Translations under genes and position numbers: made by a program
Assembly (NCBI RefSeq): GCF_000820305.1
Contig: NZ_CDBH01000064.1
Coordinates: forward strand, 62,001-126,000
Reading direction: 5' to 3'
DNA: 64,000 bases
Source: Aeromonas dhakensis
GTDB lineage: Bacteria > Pseudomonadota > Gammaproteobacteria > Enterobacterales > Aeromonadaceae
Notes under the pieces: generated by a model
The model's database searches: none
Told to the model about the DNA's origin: nothing
Seen by the model: the letters and a program-made list of their open reading frames with translations, nothing else
In this document: in pieces, positions 12,328-20,413 of the stretch
Numbering within the stretch: position 1 is the stretch's first letter
Layout of the letters: every line of letters begins with the position of its first letter

Positions 12328-12815
12328 TCCACCTTGATCTTGTTGATCTGCCAGATGGCACGGCCGTAATAGAGCTTGTTGCGAAGCTCGGGGTATTGAT
12401 CAAACGGGTAGATCAGGAACAGGGGCCCCTTGTCGCGCACCGACAGCGGCTTGCCATCGATGCTGCGGGCCAGGATCACCTGATACTGGGCGGCATCGCT
12501 GGTGGGCACCTGGATCGAGTAGTCGTTGAGCGCCGTGATGGTCAGCTGCTTGCCGCTGGCGCCCACCTTGGCTAGCAGATCGCTCAGACGGGGGCCGCGA
12601 AAGGTCTTCTCTTCGTCATACCAGGGGGTGTGAGTCTTGATCTCGTACTCGGGCAGTTGATCCAGCATGGCGGTGTCCCACAGGGCGTCCTGCTGGTAAT
12701 TGGGCTGGGTAATGGCGCCTTCCACCCTGAGCTGGGCGCTGTCGGGATCGGGAGTCGCCTGGGCGGTAGCGCAAAGAATGGCCAGCAGGGGAGCCATATA
12801 AAAATTGAGTCTCAT
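12324..12815 (-). CDS. Periplasmic molybdopterin-binding-fold protein, likely sensor partner
   Basis: A 163-residue secreted protein with an N-terminal signal peptide (cleavage near ATAQA-TPD). The mature part has the oxidoreductase molybdopterin-binding fold marks, FRGPRLSDLL and GPLFLIYPFD. No cysteine remains after the signal peptide, so the molybdenum ligand of true sulfite-oxidase-like enzymes is missing and a ligand-sensing role is more likely. AGGAAGG lies before the chosen ATG; 22 upstream codons in frame are rejected. Coupled to the hybrid kinase downstream. Confidence 0.75.
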
Positions 12816-13157
12816 AACCTTCCTCCATGGAACCGTGAGAAGCAGATGCCAGGGCAACGGCGGGCCTGGCATGAGAGGCAAGGCAATAAGCGTGCCTGAT
12901 AGTGGAAAGTGGCAACGGGCGTGGCTTAGACGGGGGTGAAGAGGGGGTGAGAGTGCCTTTTCATCGCATTTTGCAATGAGAAGGATGAGCCATGTTGCAA
13001 ATTGGCAAGGAATTCTCCCCTTGCCGTGGCCGATGTGCTTCTCTAGTTAAGGTGAAAAATAGGGTTTCTTTGGGTCTTTTTCTTGCCAGGCACGGCTCTT
13101 GCTTTACTGGGTATGGCATGGAACGAAACCGTCCTGGCATAGACAAGGAGCTTCAAC
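12816..13157. promoter_or_regulatory. Divergent regulatory region of the kinase pair and polysaccharide locus
   Basis: No gene is supported here. The region contains a sigma-54 promoter match (13088-13104) for the rightward locus and, about 90-120 bases further upstream, two related sequences TTGCAATGAGAAGGA (12971-12985) and TTGCAAATTGGCAAGGAA (12995-13012) that could be activator sites. Confidence 0.5.
13088..13104 (+). promoter_or_regulatory. Sigma-54 promoter of the SypA-like operon
   Basis: AGGCAC-N5-TTGCTT has the invariant GG (-24) and GC (-12) separated by 10 bases and differs from TGGCAC-N5-TTGCT only in the first base. A start about 12 bases downstream would leave a leader of about 44 bases. 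Confidence 0.7.
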
Positions 13158-13505
13158 ATGGAAAGCATGACCTACACCCTTAACGACACTCAGGTTGTGG
13201 CATTGGAAAGCGAGTTTGATGCGATGGCCGTCAGTGAATTGCGCCCCTTATTTGAAAAGCTGTCGGAGTACACAGGTGATGTGCTGGCGGATCTGCGAGA
13301 CGTGCACTTCATCGACTCCTCCGGGATCGGTGCCCTGGTGTTTCTCCACAAGCGGCTGGTGATGAACGGGCATCATCTGGAGATCATCTGTGGTCCGGGG
13401 CAACCCCGCGATCTGCTGGACATGCTGCACATCAACCGGGTTATTCCCTGTCATGAGAACGTGAAAGCCTACATGCAGTCATCCGGCATGGTGGTGGCAT
13501 CATGA
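13158..13505 (+). CDS. STAS-domain anti-sigma-antagonist-like protein (SypA-like)
   Basis: A 115-residue single-domain STAS protein. The phosphorylation loop reads FIDSSGIGAL, with Ser54 at the position of the phosphoserine of SpoIIAA. In Vibrio fischeri the homologous SypA controls polysaccharide and biofilm formation and is switched by phosphorylation from SypE. A matching kinase/phosphatase is encoded four genes downstream (16722). GGAG lies before the ATG, and a sigma-54 promoter stands upstream. The stop overlaps the next start by 4 bases. Confidence 0.87.
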   Translation: MESMTYTLNDTQVVALESEFDAMAVSELRPLFEKLSEYTGDVLADLRDVHFIDSSGIGALVFLHKRLVMNGHHLEIICGPGQPRDLLDMLHINRVIPCHENVKAYMQSSGMVVAS

Positions 13506-13918
13506 AGCACTGGCTTGTGCTCGGGATCTCGCTGCTGATGGCGGGTTGCGCGCAATGGCCATCCGAGGGCAAGGGGGGAATGGCAGAGCTGAGACCCACC
13601 TGGTTACCGTTAAATGAGGATGAACAACGCCTGCTGTCAGGTTATGATGAGCGTCAACAGAAGCTCGATCAGCAACTGGTCAGCCTGCAGCAGGCGGGTC
13701 TGCGTGACTGCATGCCGGCTGGACTAAAACAGCTACAATCTCAACGAGTTGATATAGTACGGGATGTACATGGCCGACTCTGGGCCGACGTATCCTGGCG
13801 TCAGGCCATGCTGGCCGAGTCGTTGAAGCAGGTGCGTTTGCAGCTGGAAAAGACCACCAGTGGGGGTTGTAGCCGGAGCTGGTCTGGACTTCCGTTGCGT
13901 CAGTGGAGGCAAACGTAA
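13502..13918 (+). CDS. Small lipoprotein of the polysaccharide operon
   Basis: A 138-residue protein with a lipoprotein signal peptide ending in LLMAGC. The mature part is mostly helical, Gln- and Leu-rich, with two further cysteines (DC, GGC). I recognise no named domain. Its position after the STAS gene is that of sypB in V. fischeri, but it lacks a visible OmpA-like domain, so equivalence is not claimed. Translation is coupled to the STAS gene by an ATGA overlap. Likely an outer-membrane-anchored accessory of export. Confidence 0.65.
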   Translation: MKHWLVLGISLLMAGCAQWPSEGKGGMAELRPTWLPLNEDEQRLLSGYDERQQKLDQQLVSLQQAGLRDCMPAGLKQLQSQRVDIVRDVHGRLWADVSWRQAMLAESLKQVRLQLEKTTSGGCSRSWSGLPLRQWRQT

Positions 13919-13935
13919 CAATAAAAAGGATGTCT

Positions 13936-16041
13936 ATGGATCGGGGCGCTATCAAGGGATTTATCGCGGTTGTTCTGTGGTTGTTTACCTGTCCGCTGCT
14001 GGCAAGCACCCTGCTGGCGCCGGGTGATCGGCTCTCAATCGTGCAGCCGGGGGAGGCCGCCTTCGACAAGCCCTTCCAGATCGACAAGCAGGGTGAAATC
14101 AAACTGCCCGAGGTGGGTACCGTGGTGGTGGGCGGCAAGACGCTCCCAGAGGCGGACGCCATCATTCGCACCGCCCTCAAGCCTGTCTACAACAACCTCT
14201 CCCAGCTGACCATCACCCTGTTGGAAAAGCGGCTGCTCATCAGCGTCATGGGCTATGTCAAAAAGCCCGGCAGCTATGATCTGGCCCCCGATGGCAACGT
14301 GCAGATGGCGCTGGATGCGGCCGGCGGCCTGGTACCTGGGGCCCAGCTCAACAACATGCAGGTGCGCCGCGGCGACACCGTCTCCAGTTTTGACTACAAG
14401 CGCTATCTCGATACCGGCGATGCCGGCCTCTTGCCCCCGCTGCAATCCCTCGACGTGGTCTTCGTGCCCGCATCCCCTCTCATCGGCAACGTCCAGATCG
14501 ATTTTGATGCCGCCACCCTGGCCGCCGGCGGGGATGGCGACACCGGCAAGGCGATCAAGGTGTTTGGCGAGGTGAACAGCCCGGGCGCCTTCAGCTTCAA
14601 GAGTGGCAACTCCATCGTCGATCTGCTGATGCGGGCCGGCGGGGTGACCCGCTTTGCCGGGGTGGAGCGGATCCGGGTGATCAACGGGGATGCTCCCGAA
14701 CTGTTCGATCTCAAGGCCTACCTCGATTCGGGCAACAACAAGCTGCTGCCGGCGCTGGCCCCCGGCGCCACCATCTTCGTGCCCAAGGACGAGGAGCAGA
14801 TCAAGCGCGGGGCGCGCACCATCTACATCATGGGGGAGGTGTTCAAGCCTGGCGCCTACGAGGGGCGGGAGGGGGATACCTTCCTCGACATCCTGGCCAA
14901 CGCCGGCGGGCCGACCCGCTATGCCGAGAGCCGCCAGATCCGCTTGCTGCGCACCAACGGCGCGGTCGAACCCATCGATCTGCAGGCCTATACCGAGGGC
15001 ATGCAGAAAAACCTGCCGCAGATAAGGCCGGGCGACGCCATCTTCGTGCCGGAGAAGACCGACATCAACGAAAAATCCTGGCTCAAGGTGGCGCCGGGGC
15101 GGGCGGTGATGGTGATGGGGGCGGTGCGCATTCCCGGCCGCTATGAATGGTCTGACGAGATGTCGCTGCTCGATCTCATCGCTCATGCCGGTGGTCCCAA
15201 CGAGCGGGCCGACATCGCCAAGGTGCAGATCCTGACCTCGGAGGGGGGCATGGCGACCCCGACCATCTTCGATCTCGACAAGTTTCTCCATCAGGGGGGG
15301 GCCCTTGGCAGCCTGCCCAGGATCCACGCCGGCTTCACCATCATGATCCCCGAGCTGCCCACCGATCCCAGCGACAACAAATCCCAGTGGGTGCGTCAGT
15401 CGCCGGACAGCTCCATCTACATCTTCGGTCAGGTCGGCGCCCCCGGTCGCTACGCCTTCAACGAGGAGATGGGCTTTATCGACATCCTCTCGGCGGCAGA
15501 CGGCCCGACCCAGGCGGCGGACCTGCGCAATGTGCGCATCGCCCATCGCAACGGCAGCACGGCGCGGGTGAGCAAGCTGGATCTCTCCCTCTACTTCGAG
15601 ACCGGCGACGAAACACTGTTGCCCAAGGTGCTGCCGGGGGACTCCATTTACCTGCCGGAGAAGAACCGCCCCTGGCTCGACGAGCCCAAGGAGAACACCA
15701 TACGGGTGCTGGGGGCCATCGCCCGGCCGGGCCGCTATCGCTTCAACTCCTCCATGACGTTGCTGGATCTGCTGGCGGAAGCCGGCGGGCCCACCAGCTC
15801 GGCCTACATCAAGAAGATCGTGGTGATCAACATGGCCGTCAGCGGCCAGGGGGATCAGGCCCGTACCTTCGATCTGGACGGCTTTGCCAAGGAGCCCGAT
15901 TTCAGCCAGCTGCCGGTGCTCAGGGCAGGGGACACCGTCTTCATCCCCGACAGCAAGAGCAGCAACTGGGCCATCTTCATGGACGGGATGCGTGACATTC
16001 TTACCACCATCTCGGTGGTCGCTCTGGTGGGAACCCTGTAA
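13936..16041 (+). CDS. Outer-membrane polysaccharide export protein with six SLBB repeats (Wza/SypC-like)
   Basis: A 701-residue secreted protein: signal peptide, a polysaccharide-export domain (about residues 30-105, LLAPGDRLSI), then six SLBB-type repeats recognised by the G.V..PG.Y...........LL..AGG pattern, each about 90-110 residues. Wza has only two such repeats, so the periplasmic part here should be much longer. The signal region has no good lipobox, unlike Wza. The last 20 residues (DILTTISVVALVGTL) are hydrophobic or amphipathic, as in the Wza pore helix. AAGGA stands 5 bases before the chosen ATG; two upstream in-frame ATGs are less well placed. Confidence 0.88.
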   Translation: MDRGAIKGFIAVVLWLFTCPLLASTLLAPGDRLSIVQPGEAAFDKPFQIDKQGEIKLPEVGTVVVGGKTLPEADAIIRTALKPVYNNLSQLTITLLEKRLLISVMGYVKKPGSYDLAPDGNVQMALDAAGGLVPGAQLNNMQVRRGDTVSSFDYKRYLDTGDAGLLPPLQSLDVVFVPASPLIGNVQIDFDAATLAAGGDGDTGKAIKVFGEVNSPGAFSFKSGNSIVDLLMRAGGVTRFAGVERIRVINGDAPELFDLKAYLDSGNNKLLPALAPGATIFVPKDEEQIKRGARTIYIMGEVFKPGAYEGREGDTFLDILANAGGPTRYAESRQIRLLRTNGAVEPIDLQAYTEGMQKNLPQIRPGDAIFVPEKTDINEKSWLKVAPGRAVMVMGAVRIPGRYEWSDEMSLLDLIAHAGGPNERADIAKVQILTSEGGMATPTIFDLDKFLHQGGALGSLPRIHAGFTIMIPELPTDPSDNKSQWVRQSPDSSIYIFGQVGAPGRYAFNEEMGFIDILSAADGPTQAADLRNVRIAHRNGSTARVSKLDLSLYFETGDETLLPKVLPGDSIYLPEKNRPWLDEPKENTIRVLGAIARPGRYRFNSSMTLLDLLAEAGGPTSSAYIKKIVVINMAVSGQGDQARTFDLDGFAKEPDFSQLPVLRAGDTVFIPDSKSSNWAIFMDGMRDILTTISVVALVGTL

Positions 16042-16042
16042 C

Positions 16043-16711
16043 GTGAGCATCCCGATCCAGTACCTGGAACTGGAGTCGCTCTACGCCTCGACCCTGGCGC
16101 GGGGGATCCGCTCCCTGGCGGTCACCTCGGCCGAGGGGGGCGAGGGGGTCAGCACCATCTGCGAGGCGCTGGCCCGGCGCGCCGAGGCGGACGGCCTCAA
16201 GACCCTGCTGGTGGATCTCAACCTCTATCACCCAGGCCGGCCCGCCGGCCAGGCCTGGGGGCCCAACGACGTGCCCGAGCCCCAGCACCAGGGCCACGCC
16301 CTGGCGGTGCTGCCGGCGCCGGGCAAGGATCTGATGGCCTTTCGCAACAAGGAGACCCTGCGCGCCCTGCTGGTGCGCTGGCTCGAGCACTATGATGTTG
16401 TGCTGTTCGATACCTCCCCCCTCAATGCCCTCAACCGGGGCAATATCCCGGCGGATCAGGTGTGCGCCGCCTGTGAGGGGGCCCTGCTGGTGGTGCTGGC
16501 CGGCGTGACGCCGACCACCATGGTGCAGAGCGCCGTGGAGAAGCTGATCCGGGCCGAGGCCAATCTGCTGGGGGCCGTGTTCAACGACAGGGTCAATCCG
16601 GGGCTGGCCAGCGAGATCCTGCGCGAACTCAACCGGCTGCCGAGCAACCGGCTGACCGAGTGGCTCAAACGCTGGTGCCGACGCAGCATGCTGCTCAACT
16701 TCCGGATCTGA
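16043..16711 (+). CDS. BY-kinase/CpsD-like ATPase with variant Walker A (SypD-like)
   Basis: A 222-residue cytoplasmic P-loop protein starting at a GTG one base after the preceding stop. It keeps the deviant Walker A environment (TSAEGGEGVST), Walker A' (LLVDLNLYHPG) and Walker B (VVLFDTSPL) of bacterial tyrosine kinases, but the usual GKST lysine is Val and no C-terminal tyrosine cluster is visible. It would partner the Wzz-like protein encoded at 22909. Whether it autophosphorylates is doubtful; it may act as a structural or ATP-sensing copolymerase subunit. Confidence 0.78.
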   Translation: MSIPIQYLELESLYASTLARGIRSLAVTSAEGGEGVSTICEALARRAEADGLKTLLVDLNLYHPGRPAGQAWGPNDVPEPQHQGHALAVLPAPGKDLMAFRNKETLRALLVRWLEHYDVVLFDTSPLNALNRGNIPADQVCAACEGALLVVLAGVTPTTMVQSAVEKLIRAEANLLGAVFNDRVNPGLASEILRELNRLPSNRLTEWLKRWCRRSMLLNFRI

Positions 16712-16721
16712 GGGAGACGAT

Positions 16722-18209
16722 ATGAAAGAGTGGTTGCGATCCGCCCCCGCCACCCTGCAGTCGGTACGCGAGCTGCGCGGCCGTCTGGCGCAAGGGTTGG
16801 CACTGTTTCAGGTTGCCCCCGAGGAGCAGGCCAACTGGCTGCTCTGTTTCAGCGAGCTCGCCACCAATATCGTGCGTCATGGCGAGCCGCCGGCGAGCCA
16901 GCTCTGGCTCAGCCTGCAGCAGGATGAGTCGGGCCTGAGTCTGCAACTGGATGACGACGGCGGGCCCCAGCCCGCGCTGGCGGCCAACCCCCTGCCGGCA
17001 GAGCCGCAGGAGGGGGGCTATGGTCTGGCGCTGGTGCACAGCCTGTTTGAGGAAGTGAGCTTCAGCCATCAGCAGGGGCGCAACCGGGTGACCCTGCGGG
17101 CCCGGCACGCTCCCCGGCGGATGCCCATGGTGGCGGTGATCGACGATGACAAGGTGATGCGCACCCTGCTCACCGGCTATCTGCACGACCACTATCAGGT
17201 CGACAGCTTTGCCGATCCCCTGGCGGCCCTGCAGGCGCTGGGACGCCAGCCGCCGGATCTGGTGCTCTCCGACATCGAGATGGAGGGGATCGACGGCTTC
17301 GCCCTGCGCCAGCAGCTGATGAAGGATCCCAAGATGCGCGGGGTCCCCTTCATCTTTCTGACCGGCCACCATGATCAATGGACCCAGAGCCGGGCTGGCG
17401 CCCTTGGCATCGATGATTTCCTGATCAAGCCCATCACCAAGCAGGCGCTGCAGCTGGCGGTCGCCCGGGTGCTCAAGCGGTCGGCCCAGCTCAAGGCCCA
17501 GTGGGGGGATCAGCTGGATCAGCGGATGACCTCGGCCCTGCGCCCCCTGCTGCCGGCCAATCAGCTGCACGGCTATCAGCTGGCGTTGCAAACCCGCGCC
17601 GCCGCCGTGGGGGGCGGGGATTTCCTGCTGGTGAAGGAGCGGGTGCTGTGGCTCGGGGACGTGATGGGGCACGATGCCGAGGCCAAGTTCTTCGCCCACG
17701 CCTACGCGGGCTATCTGCGCGGTCTGCTGACCGCCCAGAGCGAGCAGCGATCTCCTGCCAGCCTGCTGACTACCCTCTCCACCGCCGTGCACAGCGATCC
17801 CCTGCTGGGGGCGACCCTGCTCACCACCCTCTGCATCGAGCTGGGGGAGGCGGGCCGCGTTCGCTGGGCCAGCGCCGGGCACCCGGCCCCCTGGCTCATC
17901 GGGGCGGACGGAATGCACCCGCTCGGCGTCACCGGCCCCTTGCCTGGTCTGCGACCGGATCCCCACTTCAAGACCTGCGAGCATCAGTTGCAGCCGGGCG
18001 AGCGCCTGCTGTTCTGGACCGATGGCCTGCTGGAGAGCCGGGACCCCGCCGAGCGCCAGTTGTGGGAGGCGCAGCTGCAGCAGATCTGTCTCACCCCCGC
18101 ACCCGGCCTGGAGCAGCTGGCCCTGGCCATCGCCACCTGGTTTGACGAGCGGGCCGACAAGGCCCCGGATGACATGACCCTGCTGCTGGTGGCATTTCCT
18201 GCCGACTGA
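16722..18209 (+). CDS. Kinase/receiver/PP2C partner-switch regulator (SypE-like)
   Basis: A 495-residue cytoplasmic protein with three domains in order. An RsbW-like serine kinase domain (1-130) has N-box Glu45/Asn49 (FSELATNIVRHG), DDDGG and GGYGLALV. A receiver (135-250) has acidic pair Asp141/142, phosphoacceptor Asp184 (VLSDIEM), Thr213 and Lys235. A PP2C/SpoIIE phosphatase (275-495) has GGGDF (Asp299), GDVMGHD (Asp312, Asp317) and PDDMTLL. All catalytic residues I can check are intact. This is exactly the SypE layout of V. fischeri, where the protein phosphorylates or dephosphorylates the STAS protein SypA depending on receiver state. It is preceded by AGGGAGACG. Confidence 0.92.
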   Translation: MKEWLRSAPATLQSVRELRGRLAQGLALFQVAPEEQANWLLCFSELATNIVRHGEPPASQLWLSLQQDESGLSLQLDDDGGPQPALAANPLPAEPQEGGYGLALVHSLFEEVSFSHQQGRNRVTLRARHAPRRMPMVAVIDDDKVMRTLLTGYLHDHYQVDSFADPLAALQALGRQPPDLVLSDIEMEGIDGFALRQQLMKDPKMRGVPFIFLTGHHDQWTQSRAGALGIDDFLIKPITKQALQLAVARVLKRSAQLKAQWGDQLDQRMTSALRPLLPANQLHGYQLALQTRAAAVGGGDFLLVKERVLWLGDVMGHDAEAKFFAHAYAGYLRGLLTAQSEQRSPASLLTTLSTAVHSDPLLGATLLTTLCIELGEAGRVRWASAGHPAPWLIGADGMHPLGVTGPLPGLRPDPHFKTCEHQLQPGERLLFWTDGLLESRDPAERQLWEAQLQQICLTPAPGLEQLALAIATWFDERADKAPDDMTLLLVAFPAD

Positions 18210-18223
18210 GGCCCCCAAACTGC

Positions 18224-18240
18224 TGGCACACTCTATGCAA
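18224..18240 (+). promoter_or_regulatory. Sigma-54 promoter before the SypH-like glycosyltransferase
   Basis: TGGCAC-N5-ATGCAA has a perfect -24 element and GC at -12, spaced by 10. It lies between the SypE-like stop and the next start codon, so this gene has its own regulated promoter. Confidence 0.65.
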
Positions 18241-18284
18241 AACCCCCGCTGCAGGTGGCCCGACGCCACCAGAGGAGGTTGCCC

Positions 18285-19286
18285 ATGTTGCCAACACATC
18301 AGGTCTGGCTCGCCATCGATGCCCGCCAGGTCGGCGGGATAGAGATCCACATCACCCACCTTGCCCGCGATCTGCTGGCGCGGGGTCTGAACACCACCAT
18401 AGTGCTGGTGGCGGATCACGGTATGACCCCCTTTGTCACTCTGCTGAGGCAACAGGGGCTGCCATACCGGGTCTGTCGCAACAGCCGTGACTTCGTGCGG
18501 GTGCTGGCTGGCCAGCCCGGCTTCGTGCTGCTGCACACCCACGGCTACAAGGCCGGGATCCTGGGGCGCCTCACCGCCTGGTGCAGCGGCAAGCCTGTGG
18601 TCTCCACCTTTCACAGCGGGGATGACGGGGAGGGTTGGCTGAAACTCTACAGCTGGCTCGACCGGTTCACGGCCCGCTTTGCGAAGTGCATCGCAGTGAG
18701 CGATCCCATCGCCCGCAGATTGCCTGTGCCGAGCACCGTCATCAGCAATTTTGTCCCCATGCCTGCCGCCCCGGTGGCGGTGGCGGGCAATCGCATCGCC
18801 TTCGTCGGTCGCCTATCCGCCGAGAAGGGGCCCCAGGCGTTCTGCCAGCTGGCCGCCTTCTGCCCGGAGGGGAGTTTTCACCTCTACGGTGAGGGGCCGC
18901 TGATGGGGGATCTCAGCATGCAGTATGGAGATCGCGTCGAGTTTCACGGTTTTCGCCGGATGGCTGACGAGTGGCAGCATATCGATCTGCTCTGCATCAC
19001 CTCCCGCTTCGAGGGGCTGCCGCTGGTGGCGCTGGAGGCCATGGCCCACGGCATCCCGGTCTGCGCCTTTGCGGTGGGGGGGCTGGTGTCGCTGATTGAC
19101 CACAAGTCCAACGGCTGGCTGGTGGAGCCGGGCCAGGTGCAGGACATGGCGGCCATCGTCAACTACTGGCTGAGTCGCGACGAGCAGGCGCGGGGCGCCA
19201 TGAGCCGGGCCGCCCGCCAGACCATCGCCCGGGGTTACAGCGTCAACCACAGGGTGAGCGATATCCTGGCGGTCTATGGCGGCTGA
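18285..19286 (+). CDS. GT4-family glycosyltransferase (SypH-like position)
   Basis: A 333-residue GT-B transferase with an N-terminal GG(I/M)E acceptor loop (VGGIEIH), a donor-site segment FVGRLSAEKGP and the EX7E motif in SRFEGLPLVALEAM. It adds a sugar to the undecaprenyl-linked repeat unit at the inner membrane. GAGGAGG precedes the chosen ATG; ten upstream in-frame codons are rejected. A strong terminator follows. In V. fischeri sypF and sypG would stand between sypE and sypH; neither is present here. Confidence 0.85.
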   Translation: MLPTHQVWLAIDARQVGGIEIHITHLARDLLARGLNTTIVLVADHGMTPFVTLLRQQGLPYRVCRNSRDFVRVLAGQPGFVLLHTHGYKAGILGRLTAWCSGKPVVSTFHSGDDGEGWLKLYSWLDRFTARFAKCIAVSDPIARRLPVPSTVISNFVPMPAAPVAVAGNRIAFVGRLSAEKGPQAFCQLAAFCPEGSFHLYGEGPLMGDLSMQYGDRVEFHGFRRMADEWQHIDLLCITSRFEGLPLVALEAMAHGIPVCAFAVGGLVSLIDHKSNGWLVEPGQVQDMAAIVNYWLSRDEQARGAMSRAARQTIARGYSVNHRVSDILAVYGG

Positions 19287-19318
19287 TCCCGGGCCGCCGG
19301 CACACAGCCAGCAAGCGC

Positions 19319-19347
19319 AGCGAGTGGCCAGGCCACTCGCTTTTTTT
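19319..19347 (+). terminator. Rho-independent terminator
   Basis: AGCGAGTGGCC and GGCCACTCGCT form an 11-bp stem followed by seven T. Confidence 0.9.
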
Positions 19348-19730
19348 ATGGCTGTGCTCCACGCCTTCGGTTAACCCCCTCTCCCTGTCAGCCTCGTGCT
19401 GCTGCTCTGCCTATCGGGCGCAGGAGATGGTGCGGCTGGATGCCTCAGTCCGCGAGGCTCCTGACGAGGTGACACAGCACAGGCGGTGCCAAGCCGCTTG
19501 CCCACGAACACCTCGTAAAGAAGCAGGCCGCGACCTCTGGCTCCCCCTGGCAGGGAGCCACAGCAGGCGACGGGGAAAGGGGGCGGCGCCAACCGCCCCA
19601 GGGTGGGCATGGCTGTCGCTCTAGTGAGGGGATGTGAGTGAGGCAAGCCACGGGCTCGGCTCGCTGTCAGCAATGAGATGAAAAGGGGCTGCAGGCCCGA
19701 CAGGCTGGCGTGGTTGAAGGTGAAAAGCAT
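19348..19730. other. Convergent intergenic region without a supported gene
   Basis: It lies between two convergent units; frames here lack ribosome sites and recognisable families. I see nothing beyond the flanking terminators. Confidence 0.4.
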
Positions 19731-19756
19731 CGGGCCACTGCCAAGGCAGTGGCCCG
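19731..19756 (-). terminator. Terminator of the leftward SypPQR-like operon
   Basis: A perfect 12-bp inverted repeat (CGGGCCACTGCC / GGCAGTGGCCCG) with a 2-base centre; reading leftward it is followed by GATGCTTTT. Confidence 0.7.
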
Positions 19757-19777
19757 AGAACCGGCAGCGGGGGAGGC

Positions 19778-20413
19778 TCAGCGCCCCTTCTTGCCCACCA
19801 TGATGGCGACCGTCTTGCCGATGATCTGCATGTCCTGCAGCAGCCAGCGCCAGGGGTGGAGCAGGGTCACCGAGTAGGCGAGATCGAAGGCGAGCTTGCT
19901 GCGCACATCGTCAAGCGACTCGTCATAGCCCTGATTGACCTGGGCCAGCCCTGTGATGCCGGGGGCGATCTCATAGGTGCGCTCGATAAAGAAGGGCACC
20001 GCATCCTCCAGCCGGTTGGCGATGCCGGGGCGCTCCGGCCGCGGCCCGATGAGCGACATCTCCCCCTTGAGCACGTTGAGGAACTGGGGCAGCTCGTCGA
20101 GCCGGGTCTTGCGCAGGAAGTTGCCGCTGCGGGTGATCCGGCTGTCGGCCTTGCCGCACCAGACAGGCCCGGTGCCCGCCTCGGCATCGGCGCGCATGGT
20201 GCGAAACTTGATCATGAAGAAGAGCTCGGTGTGGCTGGCGTGGCTGCGGCCAATGCGCAGCTGGCGAAAGAACACCGGGCCCGGGCTGTCGAGCCGTATG
20301 GCCAGCATGATGAGTGGCCACAGGGGCAGGGTCAGCAGCAGGCCGAGGCTGGCACCGGCCAGATCCATGATGCGCTTGAGCACCTGGGTCGCTTTGGGGA
20401 TGGGGTGTTTCAT
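19778..20413 (-). CDS. Undecaprenyl-phosphate sugar phosphotransferase (SypR-like priming enzyme)
   Basis: A 211-residue monotopic membrane enzyme that moves a sugar phosphate from a UDP-sugar to undecaprenyl phosphate, starting the repeat unit. Visible marks: membrane hairpin (LLLTLPLWPLIMLAIRLDSP), PGPVFFRQLRIG, KFRTM, the catalytic LRKTRLDELPQFLNVLKGEM (Asp-Glu), GPRPE and GITGLAQVNQGY. It has the short PglC-like core without the N-terminal WbaP membrane domain. The start overlaps the upstream gene's stop by 4 bases. Confidence 0.92.
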   Translation of the reverse strand: MKHPIPKATQVLKRIMDLAGASLGLLLTLPLWPLIMLAIRLDSPGPVFFRQLRIGRSHASHTELFFMIKFRTMRADAEAGTGPVWCGKADSRITRSGNFLRKTRLDELPQFLNVLKGEMSLIGPRPERPGIANRLEDAVPFFIERTYEIAPGITGLAQVNQGYDESLDDVRSKLAFDLAYSVTLLHPWRWLLQDMQIIGKTVAIMVGKKGR

